Assembly: GCA_903813345.2 (NCBI GenBank)
Contig: CAIIXF020000010.1
Location: 15,244,181 to 15,308,180, forward strand
Length of the DNA stretch: 64,000 nt
Reading direction: 5' to 3'
Source of the DNA: Owenia fusiformis
Taxonomy: Eukaryota > Annelida > Polychaeta > Sabellida > Oweniidae
Shown: positions 1-23,400 of the stretch, piece after piece
How the letters are laid out: each line of letters opens with the position of its first letter
How positions within the stretch are numbered: position 1 is the first letter of the stretch
Made by a program: the position numbers and the translations under genes
The notes under the pieces: model-generated
Database searches by the model: none
What the model was told of the DNA's origin: nothing
What the model saw: the letters and a program-made list of their open reading frames with translations, nothing else

Positions 1-9907
<9,907 letters not shown>

Positions 9908-10517
9908 CAGTACAAGCCCACTACCTTGCAGTTTAAAGAAAATATATAGAGCATCCAGGTCTGAAGTTGAAGTGCAACTTGACCACCCGGAGTATGTAAT
10001 CTCAAGGACGTTTCTTCAACATTAATACACACACAACGTCACTGGAACTAACACCCCGGGCTATGTCTTGTTAAAGCATAATAAAAACACTGACAGTAAG
10101 CGTTATCTCGAGGGCTGTGGGATGATTTCCCACTGTTTGTTGTTACTGATTTGTTGTGTTATATTTAATTCAATATAATGCCCTGTTAAGTGTTTGAATA
10201 CGTAGGATTGTTACAAGGGTTTCGAGAATAGTTAATGATATTTGAATTTTTCATGGTATAACTTGTAATGAGTGATATCACTGTTTGTTGAGTTTAACTT
10301 GTTGTTTATCATAAATGTTACTGTATAGGATCACATGGTGTACATATTCAGATTATTGTATATAAAAGCATATATAGCTTGTCATACTTCTCGTAACCCT
10401 TGTATCGTTCCAGTGAGAGAACTTGTTATGGTTGGACAATGGAAGCACGTCACTATTGTTAAGGGATTGATCGTTTTCGGTCTCATTGAAATATTAAATG
10501 TATAAATGTATAATAAA
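9908..10517 (+). other. 3' untranslated region of the collagen gene with two poly(A) signals
   Basis: AATAAA occurs at 10080-10085 and again at 10512-10517. Either could end the transcript. No further coding signal was seen. Confidence 0.5.
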
Positions 10518-13139
10518 GTTCGGAATGGTGCAAAGGAGTCTTGCCAAATGGTAAAGTTTAACATTTCCAACGATTGGATCCACAAAATTTCCATTCAAGG
10601 AGACCCCTTCTGTCAACAACAATTTTTCATGGTGCCAGTCTAGTCATTTAGACCACTCATACATTTAGTGTGTTACTGCACCTCATTGCAGGAGTCTTTA
10701 AGTTCAGGTACTCCTTTCAAAGTTTTCATCAGTTTCATTTGACATCTTTTAGCAATGATTTGAAGGGGTCTCCGGGCGCAGACTCCTCCATAGTAGTATA
10801 ACTAATTAGTGTCTTCCATCTGTAGTATCATCATACCATATATGGTTTGATGAAACATTCTTTATCACTGCCAAATAGAACAGCGGCCTTCATGTATAAT
10901 GCGTGTGACAAATCTTTGAATAGACTTGATATGAAATGAGCCACTTCCATCAATGGATTTCATTAGACAGCAGGGTCTTTTGTCTCTTACACTCATTATA
11001 GACATCTTAAAATTGATACTTCAATGATCACAAATGGTATTTTCCAGTATTTTGCCCACTCATAAATCAGGATGAGAACGGCAATTTCAGAAGATTTCAA
11101 ACTTCTTTCAGGACATTCTTCCACGAAAGGGAATGATCTTAATCAATAATTGTATCATATTGACTTTTTTCCAGAGATTACCAAATTGAGATTATTTAAG
11201 AAACTCAAACAACTATCTGATCAGAAAAATCTGTCCAAAGTAAAGCTATATGGTGATTGTAAAGTTTGTAAAATATTAAGATTGTGAATTCGTTTTATAT
11301 ATATATTGAATCTGCTGTAACACTGTGCAAAGATGTATTGTATTTATATATCTGTGAAAATACTCCACTATTGTCATGATTCTCTCAGTTCTGCTATATT
11401 TATATTCTCTTTCTGTCTAGATAATATATATCATATGTATACATTATATTAGTAGCTTTTGCTTAACATATGAAATTTCCATCTAACTTAAGACTTACAT
11501 GTATAAGGCGCCCTAAACTTATTTTTCTATATAAATTTTAATATCCAAATAAATCATTGGGTAACTTGTAACCATGGCAACTTGGTCAGGAAGTACTTAT
11601 GTGATTTTAATAAAGAAATTTTAAATTAAAAAAATAAAGTAGCAGTTTGTGTTTTGTTTAAGGACATCTGAAGTTTTAAAGAATGAAATGTTATTCCTCA
11701 ATTGCCTTTTATTCCTCTTAAAGAGTTCTTCCTTTATATTTTAGCTGCATGATATCCAATGAGCAAACTTTTTATATGTGTAGCTTAAATCTATGCATTC
11801 CTGAAAGCATGGTTCGGATAGTATATTGGTGTAATGATGACTGAATGGTACATACTAAATCATTTCCATAAACGGAGTATATACCACCCTCCACTTTTTC
11901 GTACATTAGGTTGCAGTTGTATATTACGGTAAGGTAGCATATTTTATTAATGCTGATAACAGCCGGGCAGCAAGACCCCTGGTTTCAATTGTCTACATTG
12001 TTTGGCATTAAAATGTGGTGTTCTTACGCGGAGAGAAAGTAGTTCGTTAATTGGATTTCTATAAAAATGACAGCCTGTTTCAAACTAAGTTAAAGGGTAT
12101 TAGCAAAAATTTTAAATGTATATTTATCCAATATTATGTGAGAGTGTAGTCTCAAGCGTTGGTCTGATGTATATGCTCCGTCGAGGGTAGTAATCAATAC
12201 TATATTTTACGTTTTTGCTTTAGTAATTGTGACTTGAAATGGTGTTTTCAACAAAAAAGTTGAAAATCTGACAAACTTCTGTTTGCCACGACAGACATGC
12301 GTGATTGTTTCAATATTAGCAGCGTAGATCAGGCATCTTAAGCTCAACAATTCTGTGTAATTTCAGGAATTATGATAATATATTTAGCGTGTTACAAGCA
12401 ATTCAATTTTCGAAATGAGATATCTCAGAAATTTCTGAAGAAAATTTTTGTTGAACGTTAGCGGATTAATATATCGTGACGTCACGGATTTTAATGCTAA
12501 CAATGGACTTGAGGGGCTTGCTGCCAGGCTGATAATGCCACTGCTGGAAGCCCAAAAAAGGCATTAAAGAACAAGAATGGTGATATTTGAGCAACCTGTC
12601 TTTAGCATATTCTAACTTTACTCTGGACATTTTCCAACCAAGGATACCAATGAGTCCAGGGTCCCAATTTGTGGACTATTATGACAAAATTAATTTTTTG
12701 CGAGATGGAAATTCATTTAGTGTTACATCCAGTTATTTTGTGTATTTCAATCTAAATTCGAATTCAGACCCTTCCGTTCGAGGAAATATTCCAGGGTGAA
12801 AAATTTTGAATGTAAATGGTTCTTAAAGAGGAACATGAGAGAAATGTTTCAGTACAATCATCTATACAAATATATTTGTAACAGAAAAATACGACAATCC
12901 TACAAGATCCTATGACAAATAATATTGGAAATATAGCAAATAAGATGTAACGATACAGTGAACCAGTGAAAATAAAAGCAACAATATTCCAGTACATGAT
13001 ATTTAAAAGGCGTCTATATCAAAATATGATATTCCTTCTGGGTAATTTCTTTCGTTAGAGCAATTCATAATACTTTATTTGTATTTGAAGTTCATTGTTT
13101 TCCTCAAATATGTCTTGTGCCTTGAGATTTACACTACTG
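10518..13139. other. Intergenic spacer between convergent genes, no gene seen
   Basis: AT-rich, with only short unconserved open frames such as 12587-12799. No RNA gene or clear mobile element was recognised before the foldback element at 13142. Confidence 0.5.
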
Positions 13140-13141
13140 TA

Positions 13142-13774
13142 CAGGGTGTCCCGAAAGTATGGGCCCCCCCCTAGGCAGACATATACCAATGTCTCCATAG
13201 TATGCGTCATATATCATTTTAAAGCTTATCCAAAGTTACATTGATTCACCAAGTATCATGGTTCAACTCTCAAATGTGAAAAAATTACAAGCATTTCAAA
13301 ATTTAGTGTTTGGTCAAAATTAAGTTAAATTTTACACCAAATCACTAGTCAATGTGTCCTCCCGGGCCATCTTAAAAGCAGCAATTCTTTACGGGTCGGA
13401 TGAATATTGAGTTGGAAAAAGAGAACGGTGACTCTAAGGAAACTCTTCTAAAGTCCCTTAACAGGTTTTAAGAGGGTTATACAATTCCACACCCCTATTT
13501 GAAGGGCTTTTAAGGTCATATCTGAAAATAATTGCTGCTGTTAACATGGCCAAGGGGGGCACATTGACTAGTAATGTGGTGTAAAATTGAACTTTATTTT
13601 GACAAAACACTAACTTTTAAAACGACTGTAACTTTTTCCCATTTGGGAGTTAAACCATGATACTTGGCAAATCAATGTAACTTTGGATAAGCTTTAAAAT
13701 GGTATATGACACATACTATGAAGACACTGGAATATGTCTGCCTAGGGGGGGCCCCATACTTTCGGGACACCCTG
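13142..13774. mobile_element. 633-bp non-autonomous Tc1/mariner-type foldback element
   Basis: Begins CAGGGTGTCCCGAAAGTATG and ends with the inverted counterpart CATACTTTCGGGACACCCTG, flanked by TA at 13140-13141 and 13775-13776. The inverted arms extend inward more than 200 bases with some mismatches (for example the AAGCTTATCC/GGATAAGCTT part). No transposase reading frame. The TA target site and termini fit mariner-like elements. Confidence 0.85.
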
Positions 13775-13921
13775 TATACTTCTATATTACACGTTACCTT
13801 TGATTAGTGACCCACTGAAATGTGATCATTCCCCTAAACAATTGTCAAACTGAGATGGATGTTTCTGCATGTCATGGTAAGCAGTAAGATGATAAAGCAA
13901 ATATAACAGACACACTGCACA

Positions 13922-13930
13922 TTTATTTTA
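13922..13930 (-). terminator. Poly(A) signal of the SLC22 gene
   Basis: AATAAA on the minus strand (TTTATT on plus), about 230 bases past the stop codon at 14158-14160. Confidence 0.45.
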
Positions 13931-14157
13931 TGAGCCAGGACACAGAAAAAGGGGTTCAATCTCAGATTTGTTCAATATTTTGAGCCATGGCTAATGTCCT
14001 AACAATTCCTCTTTGCAGATATAGACAAAAAGACAGATCTGAATTTAGCACATTTTCCTCTAAATCTTGGGTACATTTTTGGATTTGTAGCACAATTTTA
14101 ATTTTGTAAGACCGGTTTTCCTGTGTTGAGGCTCATAATAATTCATTGAATCACTCT

Positions 14158-14487
14158 TCACAAAGCTGTGGTTTCCGCCTTATGTTCCTCGTTTTCCACA
14201 TTTACATTTCCATGAATCAATTTCCGTCTTTCTTGAGTGGTGCCATCAATTACAACTAAGCCATCTTTTACAATAATTTCATCCATTTGTGTGTCCATAC
14301 GATCTGGTAATGTTCCATTGGCTTTCACATGGCCATTCTGAGATCTTGTGGATTTCCGCCACGACCAATCTTGTACAATGTCCTCCAGTGGCTTATTAAG
14401 GGTCTCCGGGAGCAGACAAATCAAAACTGCACACACAAGAGCAAAGCTGCCAAACAATATAAAAGGAATGGGTTCTCCAAATTTGGT
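14158..14487 (-). CDS. SLC22 exon 10: helix 12 and C-terminal tail
   Basis: Starts TKFGEPIPFILFGSF and reaches LPETLNKPLEDIVQDW, followed by a hydrophilic tail of about 65 residues. The last residues, TTAL, fit a class I PDZ-binding end (Thr-x-Leu), as known for some SLC22 members. Confidence 0.92.
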   Translation of the reverse strand, partial: TKFGEPIPFILFGSFALVCAVLICLLPETLNKPLEDIVQDWSWRKSTRSQNGHVKANGTLPDRMDTQMDEIIVKDGLVVIDGTTQERRKLIHGNVNVENEEHKAETTAL

Positions 14488-17400
14488 CTGAAAATAAAAT
14501 ATTGGAATTCTAAAGTCATAAATCTGAATCAAAAAATGTGTGTGAGCAACCACTGTATTATTCTTGTGGGGGTCATGTGTTAGCATTTCAATTTCCAAAT
14601 TTGAAAACTGCTCTAGACTTTGGATATCATTTTTTAATAATTTTCAAAGGGAGCATATTTTGATTTATTCTCAATGTTCATTGATATGGCTTGTATCAGA
14701 ATGACCAGTAATCAAACCCTCATATATTAACTGCTAAAACTATCACGGTCATTTTAACTTTTAACTTTATATCAACTTACTAGAAAGACTATCTGTGGAG
14801 CCACTATACCCCCAACTCTAGCAGACATTGAACAGGCACCAACTCCAATGTTCCTGTAAAATAAACCAATTCTATTCAATTTACTTAACTGGGAGCCCTT
14901 GCTAAAATGGCTAGATAATTTTGATAAATTAACACAAAAAATCATACATCAAAATATGTATTATTGGTCTACGTTTGGTTTATGATTTAAGATATTATGT
15001 TACTATGACAACCATTACTTAAATTCTATTATTAAGATAGTAAAATGATAAAAACTGGCAGAAATATTCTGGTATCCATGAGGTATAATCTTCATCATGT
15101 GACCAGAGTCTTGATTGTTCAAAACAGGGCAGAATGAGAGAGAAGACAGTGTACCTTATCAATGTGGGGAATAATTCAGCTGCAATAATTTGTGAAGCTG
15201 CCCAAGCTCCAGAAATCCCAGATTTGCCAAGCATGGCCAGGACAGTCACAAGAACACTCAATTCTTCCAGTTTACCTGCAACATATATATTAGAATCAAA
15301 ATCTTATGAGGAATTCGTAGTGAACACAGTAAATACACTGGCAAATAAGACATTATATTAAAGAAACACATTTTTTAAGATGATGTATACATAAATCTGT
15401 TTGATTAAGTTCCCCCTCTTAAATGTTTAGGGGCCTAGTTTTAACTTTTGCCTTTACATGTTTATGCTCTATAGGGCAAGTAAATACTACAAAGGTGAGA
15501 ACTGATCCCAAGAGGATCATCTACACATTCAAATGTAATTTCGCTTACGAACATATAGCTTGACCACCCTATGAGGATATTTAATGGCCATAAAGTGGAT
15601 GGCTAAGAAAGTAGCTTTCGAAGTGGCAGAACGGAATCTTTACACTCACTGACTTTTGCAACTTAACTGACCAATGAAATAATCAAATATTAAGTTTATT
15701 CACAAGTGTTAATGTCTAACAAATCATCAAAAACATAGTTCGATTAAAATGATCTAGACAGGAATGATGCATAAACTACATCAAAAATCATGATGTTTGA
15801 CTAACCTGCTAAATCAATAAATAAGATAACGAAGCAACTTAGGCCTCCTATTGACAGTAGTATAAATATTGTTTTCCTTCTTCCAATTCTGAAAGTACAA
15901 AAAAGTTGTAAGAAAATGTTTGAATAAAATACTATAAAATACAGTTAGTATACAGAGTGAGCTATGACATGGCATTAACAAGGAAGTTTGATATGTAATG
16001 ATTTTGAGTGATATCGTTTTTATTAACACATTGTTGATATTTGATATCTGCAAGTCCAAGGATGATATAAAGGGAAATGCTCTAACACTGGGTTTAAATC
16101 ACAAGATTACAATCAAATCTTCAATTGCCCTCTCCCCAGGGTTCCATATGCACGGAGAAATTGGCTTTCAGGCACGGAATTGTAGAATTTTGAATTCTGA
16201 TCAATTCCTGGGAAATTTTATGCAGAACTAACATATTTTCTAAAGGTATGAACAATCAGCCTAACTTGGTAATTTGATATTATCTGGAGTAAAATTCCTT
16301 GTGGAAATCAACCACAAATAGCCAAAAACTAGCTATCACACAGTCATTTTAAATAGAGTTGAATGGTTCTGAATAGGGATGAGACAAATCAATTTTTGGT
16401 TGGATAAGACCTCAGCCAAAATCAGATACAGAGCGGTCAAAAAAAGGAAACCCTTGCACTATTTTCCTCATATCTTTTATCATTTTAAGAAATAACTCCC
16501 TCACATTTGTACATTTCATTTCATTTTCAATTGACTTACATATCTCACACAGACACCATACATCATTTATTTTCCTACCGGCCTACTATATTTCATGACC
16601 ATCATACTGATAGTCAGGTAGGAAATTGAATAATGTACAAATGTGTCAAATCTCAGGATAGATTTCTTAAAATGACAAAGATAAGAGGAAAATGCAAGGT
16701 TTCCATTTTTTTACCACCCTGTACATGGATTGAAAAATGTTCAATATGAGTTCTGAGATCGTCATTCCACTATGGTAATATCATGGGCGTAGCGCCCGGT
16801 ACGCTGGGTACGCACAGGCGTACCAGATGGTTGCAAATTCGCTCCAAATACAACCAAATTTCAACATTTTCCTGGGGGAGAACGCCCAGACCCCCCCTGA
16901 ATGCTTGTTTTTTTGTTTCTCTCTACTCTTGCTCCCATGCGGGCTCTCGTGGTGGTATACTACTTAGAAAAAGAGCGCTACACCTATGAATACATACATG
17001 TAATACGTACCTGTTATTTATTGCTAAGACTAGAAGTAGAGCTGGTATCTCAACAAGACCAGATATGAAAAAATTCAGATAACGACTTCCTGAGAGATTT
17101 TTCACATTTAATGACAGCCCATAGTATGTTGAGCTGCACACAAACCTAGAAAATAAAGAGAAACAGATTACAGAATATGAAGGACCAACAGTAGTAAGTA
17201 AAATATTTGGAGTGTACTGTGATCTTACTTATGCTATAAAGAGGAAGGCATATAGGCAAAGCATATACTGTAAACAAAAGTAGGTAAACAAATACATGTA
17301 GATTAATCAATATGAATCAAATAGAAATTACAGCAATGGAAATACACAATACAAAAGGCTGTGATGTGTACTTGTATATCTATGTATGAGTGCCCACTAA

Positions 17401-20400
17401 AAAACACAGGACTCCTTCAAGGAGAGGTTTCTGGATCTTTCTTCCCCAATCGATCATGTAAATTACAACCTTACATATACGGAATATGCCCCAGAGGGGT
17501 TGCTCACCTTCATTCATCAAAATTCAGGTATCATAAAAATTGCATCCATGAACAAAACATGTTTTTCAGTTCTTTGGGTCAGGTTCACATGTAGCTCTAA
17601 AGCTCTACTCACCATGCATAACAAATAATGAGCGTGCATTTTGTCGTGGTAGGACTCCTAAACAAATCTATATAACTGTACTCCTCCCTTGTCTGTTTCT
17701 TCTCTTTCTCCTTGAAAAACAGTAATTGAATTCTTGTGGTTTACTCTAATGACTGAACTGTATATTATATGGCTAAGGATTAAAGGTAGTTAATAAGGTG
17801 ATACTTAGGTGGTTCAAAAAGTTTTGCAGTTGATGCCATAACTTCAAGGAAAATAGGACTTTTACAATGAAACTTGGTACACATATGTGTTATACATTTA
17901 TACATTATATGTTAAATTTTGGAATCTCAATTTTGATTGGTTCTTGAGATAAGGTTGCTATGGTAACCAGAGTGGTGGGTACCATGTTCAACCCGAAATT
18001 ACGTTTTTCCAAATAGTTTTTTTGCTTGAATAAACTCTTTGCAAGTGGCAATTAGCAGGTGTAAGTGTCTTTGTGTGGCTATTTTTCTTCAAATTCAAAG
18101 AACAGACATATTTCATTAGAGGAAATAAGTGATTTACTGGATATATCTAAGGGGTCATGCCATACAATTGTCACAAAGATCTTGAAAAAGCGGTATGTTG
18201 CAGCAAAGTGGGTTCCAAAGTTCCTCACAGTGGAGCAAAATGAAGCACGTCTTGCAGCATCTAGGCAATTTCTGGATACGTTTTGGCATAATTTCCAAAT
18301 GCTCCCTGAGCCAGTTCATAAGTATCTTGCAAAGTCTTGCCATTTTGAACCATGCACTGTATCAAATTTCTATGCTTCCATTTCATCAATTTGGTTGGTG
18401 TGGAAACATCTGCCATTTTGAAAATTTCCTCACTTTTCCATCTCAATTTTTCAACTGGGTTTTGGACAGTATACATCACAAAGGAACTTATCGTGTCACT
18501 TGTCTATTGTGATGTCATAGAGACAATTAGAAAAATTGAAGAATTTGAAGAAAAATAGCCACCCAAAAACACTTATACCTGCTAATTGCCACTTTACAAA
18601 GAGTTGATTCAAGCAAGAAAACTATTTGGAAAAACGTAATTACGGATTGAACATGGTACGCACCACTCTGGTTACCATAGCAACCATATCTCAAGAACCA
18701 ATCAAAATTGAGGTCCCAAATTTTAACATATAATGTATAAATGTATACCACATATGTGTACCAAGTTTCATTGTAAAAGTTCTATTTTCCTTGAAGTTAT
18801 GGCATCAACTGCAAAACTTTTTGAACCACCTAAGTACAATGTTCATTTGTAAAGGTTTGCATTATTTATAAAAAGTTCTTTCAAGGTGATATGAGAATTT
18901 TAAATGGCTTTTTAATAAAGTTTTTATTTGCTAGTTAAACTAGAAAAACAGCAACTCCATGGAGTAGCAAATCCCACCGAACAAAACATATTATGCTTAT
19001 TATAGCTAGTGCAAATGTTGAAATGTTTGTGCACTTTGTGATAGATTATACCATTATACCAATTATACCATTGTGAACTAGGCATCATCATATAAAATTT
19101 GAACCAAATCCGTTCACTATATAAGTTATCAAAGATTACGTTTTTTACGAAAATTGGCCGCCATCTTGAAATTCAGCCGCCATCTTGGAAATTATTTCTT
19201 GAACAGAGCTACTGTGTCCCTAGGCATAATCATATAAAATTTCAACCAAATCTGTTCACTGGTATTTGAGTTATCAAAGATTACGTTTTTTACGAAAAAA
19301 TTGCCGCCATTTTGAAATTAAGTGGCCATCTTGAAAAATGTTTGTCGAACATAGCTACTGTGTCCCTAAGCATCATCATATAAAATTTGAACCAAATCCG
19401 TTTACTGGTATTTGAGGTATCAAAGATTACATATTTTTACGAAAAATGGCCGCCATTTTGAAATTAAGTGGCCATCTTGAAAATCTCTTTTTGTGCGAAA
19501 CTCCTTTGTCCCTAGGCATCAGCATATAAAATTTGAACCAAATCTGTCAACTTGTATTCTGGGCTTTCAATTGCAGGGGGCGAGTGTCCAAAATCGCCGT
19601 TTGTTTTCGTTAATCCGCCGTTTTGATTTGTTAGAAGTCAAATATTGTCTAAGTTTTGAGGGAAAATTAAAAGTCTTCTACAGACTAACCTTTATTTTAT
19701 TCAGCGATCTTGTTTTGCACTTCCTTGTCTATGATTTGTTCCTCAGTTTCGAAATGCACTGGAACTCACTATAATCGTAAAGATCACTTGATCTCATTAT
19801 AGTAGTAAACACCGTCCAATTTTTTACCCGTTTGGGCTATGCATTTTAGACCACTATCATGTGCATGATAATTCAAATTCCATCCTTTGGTATAATCAGA
19901 GTTGGTTATTTTCCACTGGACATGCAGTTACATGTATATGATTGATATAACTCTGTCCAACCAGTCACACTACAGTCTTTCCAATGGGTGTAAAATTGTG
20001 TTAATCAGTTAAAGGCCCCATATAAAATTTATCCACTTTGGCTTATATTGTTGTCTTATCCAATGTTATCAAAGTGTGAAATGTGAAAATTTTTATTAAT
20101 TTCAAAAATGTTTTTGAAGGACTTTTTGTTCAAAATATCGTGAATTTATTTAAAACTAACTTTAAGTGGTCACACTTATCCTTTAAAGCGATAATTCACA
20201 CCGATGCATAGCAATCATCCTCACTTGTTTTTTTGCTGACAAAATCAAGAAAATTGGTTGATAGATGAGCGAGCAATGAACTCATCCATGCATGAAAGTG
20301 GTTCAGGGAAAGATGCATTTCAAAATTTTAATTCTCATAGAAACCAATGGTAAAATAATATTAAAAACATAATATATTCATCCTTTTAACCTGGTTAGAC

Positions 20401-23400
20401 AGTCAAAATTGGTTTATTTTTTAAGTTTAGCATATTTAGAAAAGATTGACATTGAAAAATGTTGCCACCTCAGTGATGTCACGATGTGGTCACTTAGGTT
20501 GAAAATATTTTCGATATGCTAAATCATTGAATTGGCACATTAGATATAACATTTTTAACATAGTGTGTCCGTTTTTCAATCTTTATACTGGTGTTAAAAG
20601 ATATAGAGGTTCTTATATGAGTACCTGTGCAAGATCGTCCATTCTTGATGAGCTTTGATAATTCTTCTTTATCGAGTCACAGACGAGATAAAGAAACATT
20701 ATCAAAGCGACTGTCGGATAAATTATAAATGTAGTTTCGCACAGGTGTCAAAGGAACCAAACAGTGAACCCCGCTTTCCCGAACCCGAGGATTCGCCTCG
20801 CATGCCTTCGACTCTTTCTCAAGATTTGGGCCCCATATTGTACCCCTACCTTATCATCCTAGTGTCTCGTTTATAACACCCTTGTAATTACAATGCGAAG
20901 TTACTTAAGCATGATAAAAAGTATATGTGTGGATGGGGGGGGGGGAGGTTTGACCCCCGGTTACCAAAAGCTGGGACATGTATACCTTTATATACTCAAC
21001 CGGCCAAGTATTAATAGTACAAAAGGGAGAAAAATTCCATCAGGTCCATAATTCTACACGTTCACGTACAAGTTTAAAAAACGTGTATCTTAAATTTATT
21101 TAGAACTACGCCTTTATACCAGCGACACACTTTCACAGGTGCGTCTTTACAATGAAACACAATAACGAAAATTGCAACTTTAGGATCTTGAAAACAGTTG
21201 CAATATCCTTCCTGGTTAGAATAGGTTTCCATGTACAACTAAAAACACTATATAAAATAACTATCTATACACCATCAATGCAAATATATGCTTATGCGGG
21301 ATGCCACATTCATTGCAACACACCTGTCTTATGAGGGTAATTTCTTATATTGAGAAGTTTATCATCTATTGAAATTAAATACTTGTAGCTACAAAAGGCG
21401 AATTTGTTTGAGCAGTCCTTGCTCAATATATTATAAAGAAAACAATATTTACAACATGGTATCCTTAGTACACTGTTCAATTTGGAATTCCGAAGCTAGC
21501 CAAACATCAGCATTCTAACAAAGATCATCAAAAAAGGATTTTATCAAAGTCTTCCATGCAAATGAAGGTGCGAATTCACATTAACACATTAAGTTGAGAT
21601 CCACAATATGTTATCAAATGGTTAAATGCGCAAAATGTGTAGATATGTTTTCCTTAATAATGTGTGAGGAGGCCTTTCAGGCAATTTTCGAAAGCGAAGT
21701 GAGAACAAGTTTGGTGTAGAGGGGAGGGGGATATCTCCCACCTCGGTCTCTCTCTAATGCCTAGGCCACATATGCAGCGGGCGCTGGCCGATGAGTAGTC
21801 ATCGGCCGATTTCTAAATCAGTTTCGACAAAATTTTAGATACAAAACATGAAGGTACAACAAAGTAAAAATTTTAAGACAATTGGTGTATATTTAACAAA
21901 ATACCAGCACCAGTCCTGTAACTTTTGGAACACCCTGGACCCTCTGGAGGTGTTAAAAAAACTAAAATGAATCTGATATACACATAATCACAAGTGAATC
22001 ATCTATTAATACATCACTCTCATTTTAATAATGACAATTCTAGATTTTGATTTATATCAAAAGTGTTCAATTCAACAGGTGCATTTGGATTTGTGAAATG
22101 CAACCTGTGTAAGGGTAAGTTATCTTATAAAAGGTAAATGACATTCTATATAAGTTGCCCTAGTCATTCCACAGTTCCAGGTGTTATTTTGTGGAGCCAA
22201 TGTCTTGCCATATCACACGTGGAAATGACTTTGACAAACCTTGGACACCTTTCTTTCAGTCCATGGACTCTAAAATTTTGAATTGAGCGGCCATATTGAA
22301 AATTCCTTCTCGAGCAGAGGTCCTACACTCATAAGGCATAAGCCTATAAAATTTGAACCAAATCCGTCAACCAGTGTTGGAGTTATCGCCCAGACACACG
22401 GACGAACAGACGGACGGATGGACGGCTTCTCTATATCCCCCTCGAACTTCGTTCGATGGGATAATTAATGTAAATACAATTGAACTGTAGAGGGTCAGAC
22501 TCAGAGACATATTTGGTAGAACTTTCCCAAGGACCTTTTCCCTGATTGTGTGCAAAGTCCTCATTTTCACAAGAAGTTAGTCAAAACAAGTTAATTTCTA
22601 ATCCTCATAATTTTTCTTAAAAAACCACTGGTACACTTGCTTCTATTGACTTTGGTACCTGTAGTCTGTGCATGTTGTTTGTGAACAAGAGTCTAGAAAG
22701 TCCATATTTGTTTTACCAGATTTGGGGTGTTAGATTCCCATTATTCAATAAGTTAAAGAAGTATACAGTCTCATGACTAAATAAAAAGTACACGATTATG
22801 AATAAATGAGTGCATTACCTCCACATATTGTTCAAGGAATGTTAAATCTGGTACAGGTTTATTGTTATATTTAGCTATGTGGCGTATGATCTGCCTAGCC
22901 TCCTCTAGTCGTCCTTTCTGGATCAGCCATCTGGCACTCTCTGGTACAAACCTATAAAAACACAACACTAGTCAAGAAAATCTTTTAACCATATACAATT
23001 ACTCAGATTCGAGTAGGTAGTTACCCGTTTCGCCACCAGGTGGCTGATTCAAATTAAAATATGTCCAGTAAAAGAAAATATTATCTGGCCAACACAAGAA
23101 AAGATATTTCACTTTTTGTAGTTTTACAACATTGGGTCTATGGGGAATCTCCCCGTCCTAGAAGTCACATTTTCAAAGAAAATTAAATTTTCAAAGTTGA
23201 TAAACTCTTTTCAAAACCACATTTTTAGATGTAATTTTATATGTAGATTCTACATTGTGAATGAATGAATTGTGAATTTTTAATGACGTAAATCAAGATT
23301 ATTTCTACTCGCATCTAGGATATTCATCTAAATTACCAAACAGCAAGTGAATTTTTCTTTAAAATTGTAGTGCCTGTCTTATGGCTGGCTATACTAAAGC

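Noticed and set aside
12587-12799. 70-codon frame between the convergent genes
   Set aside because: No homologous motif, no splice or start context. AT-rich chance frame.
18261-18479. Minus-strand frame inside the mariner element
   Set aside because: The opposite strand encodes the recognisable transposase fragment; this is its shadow.
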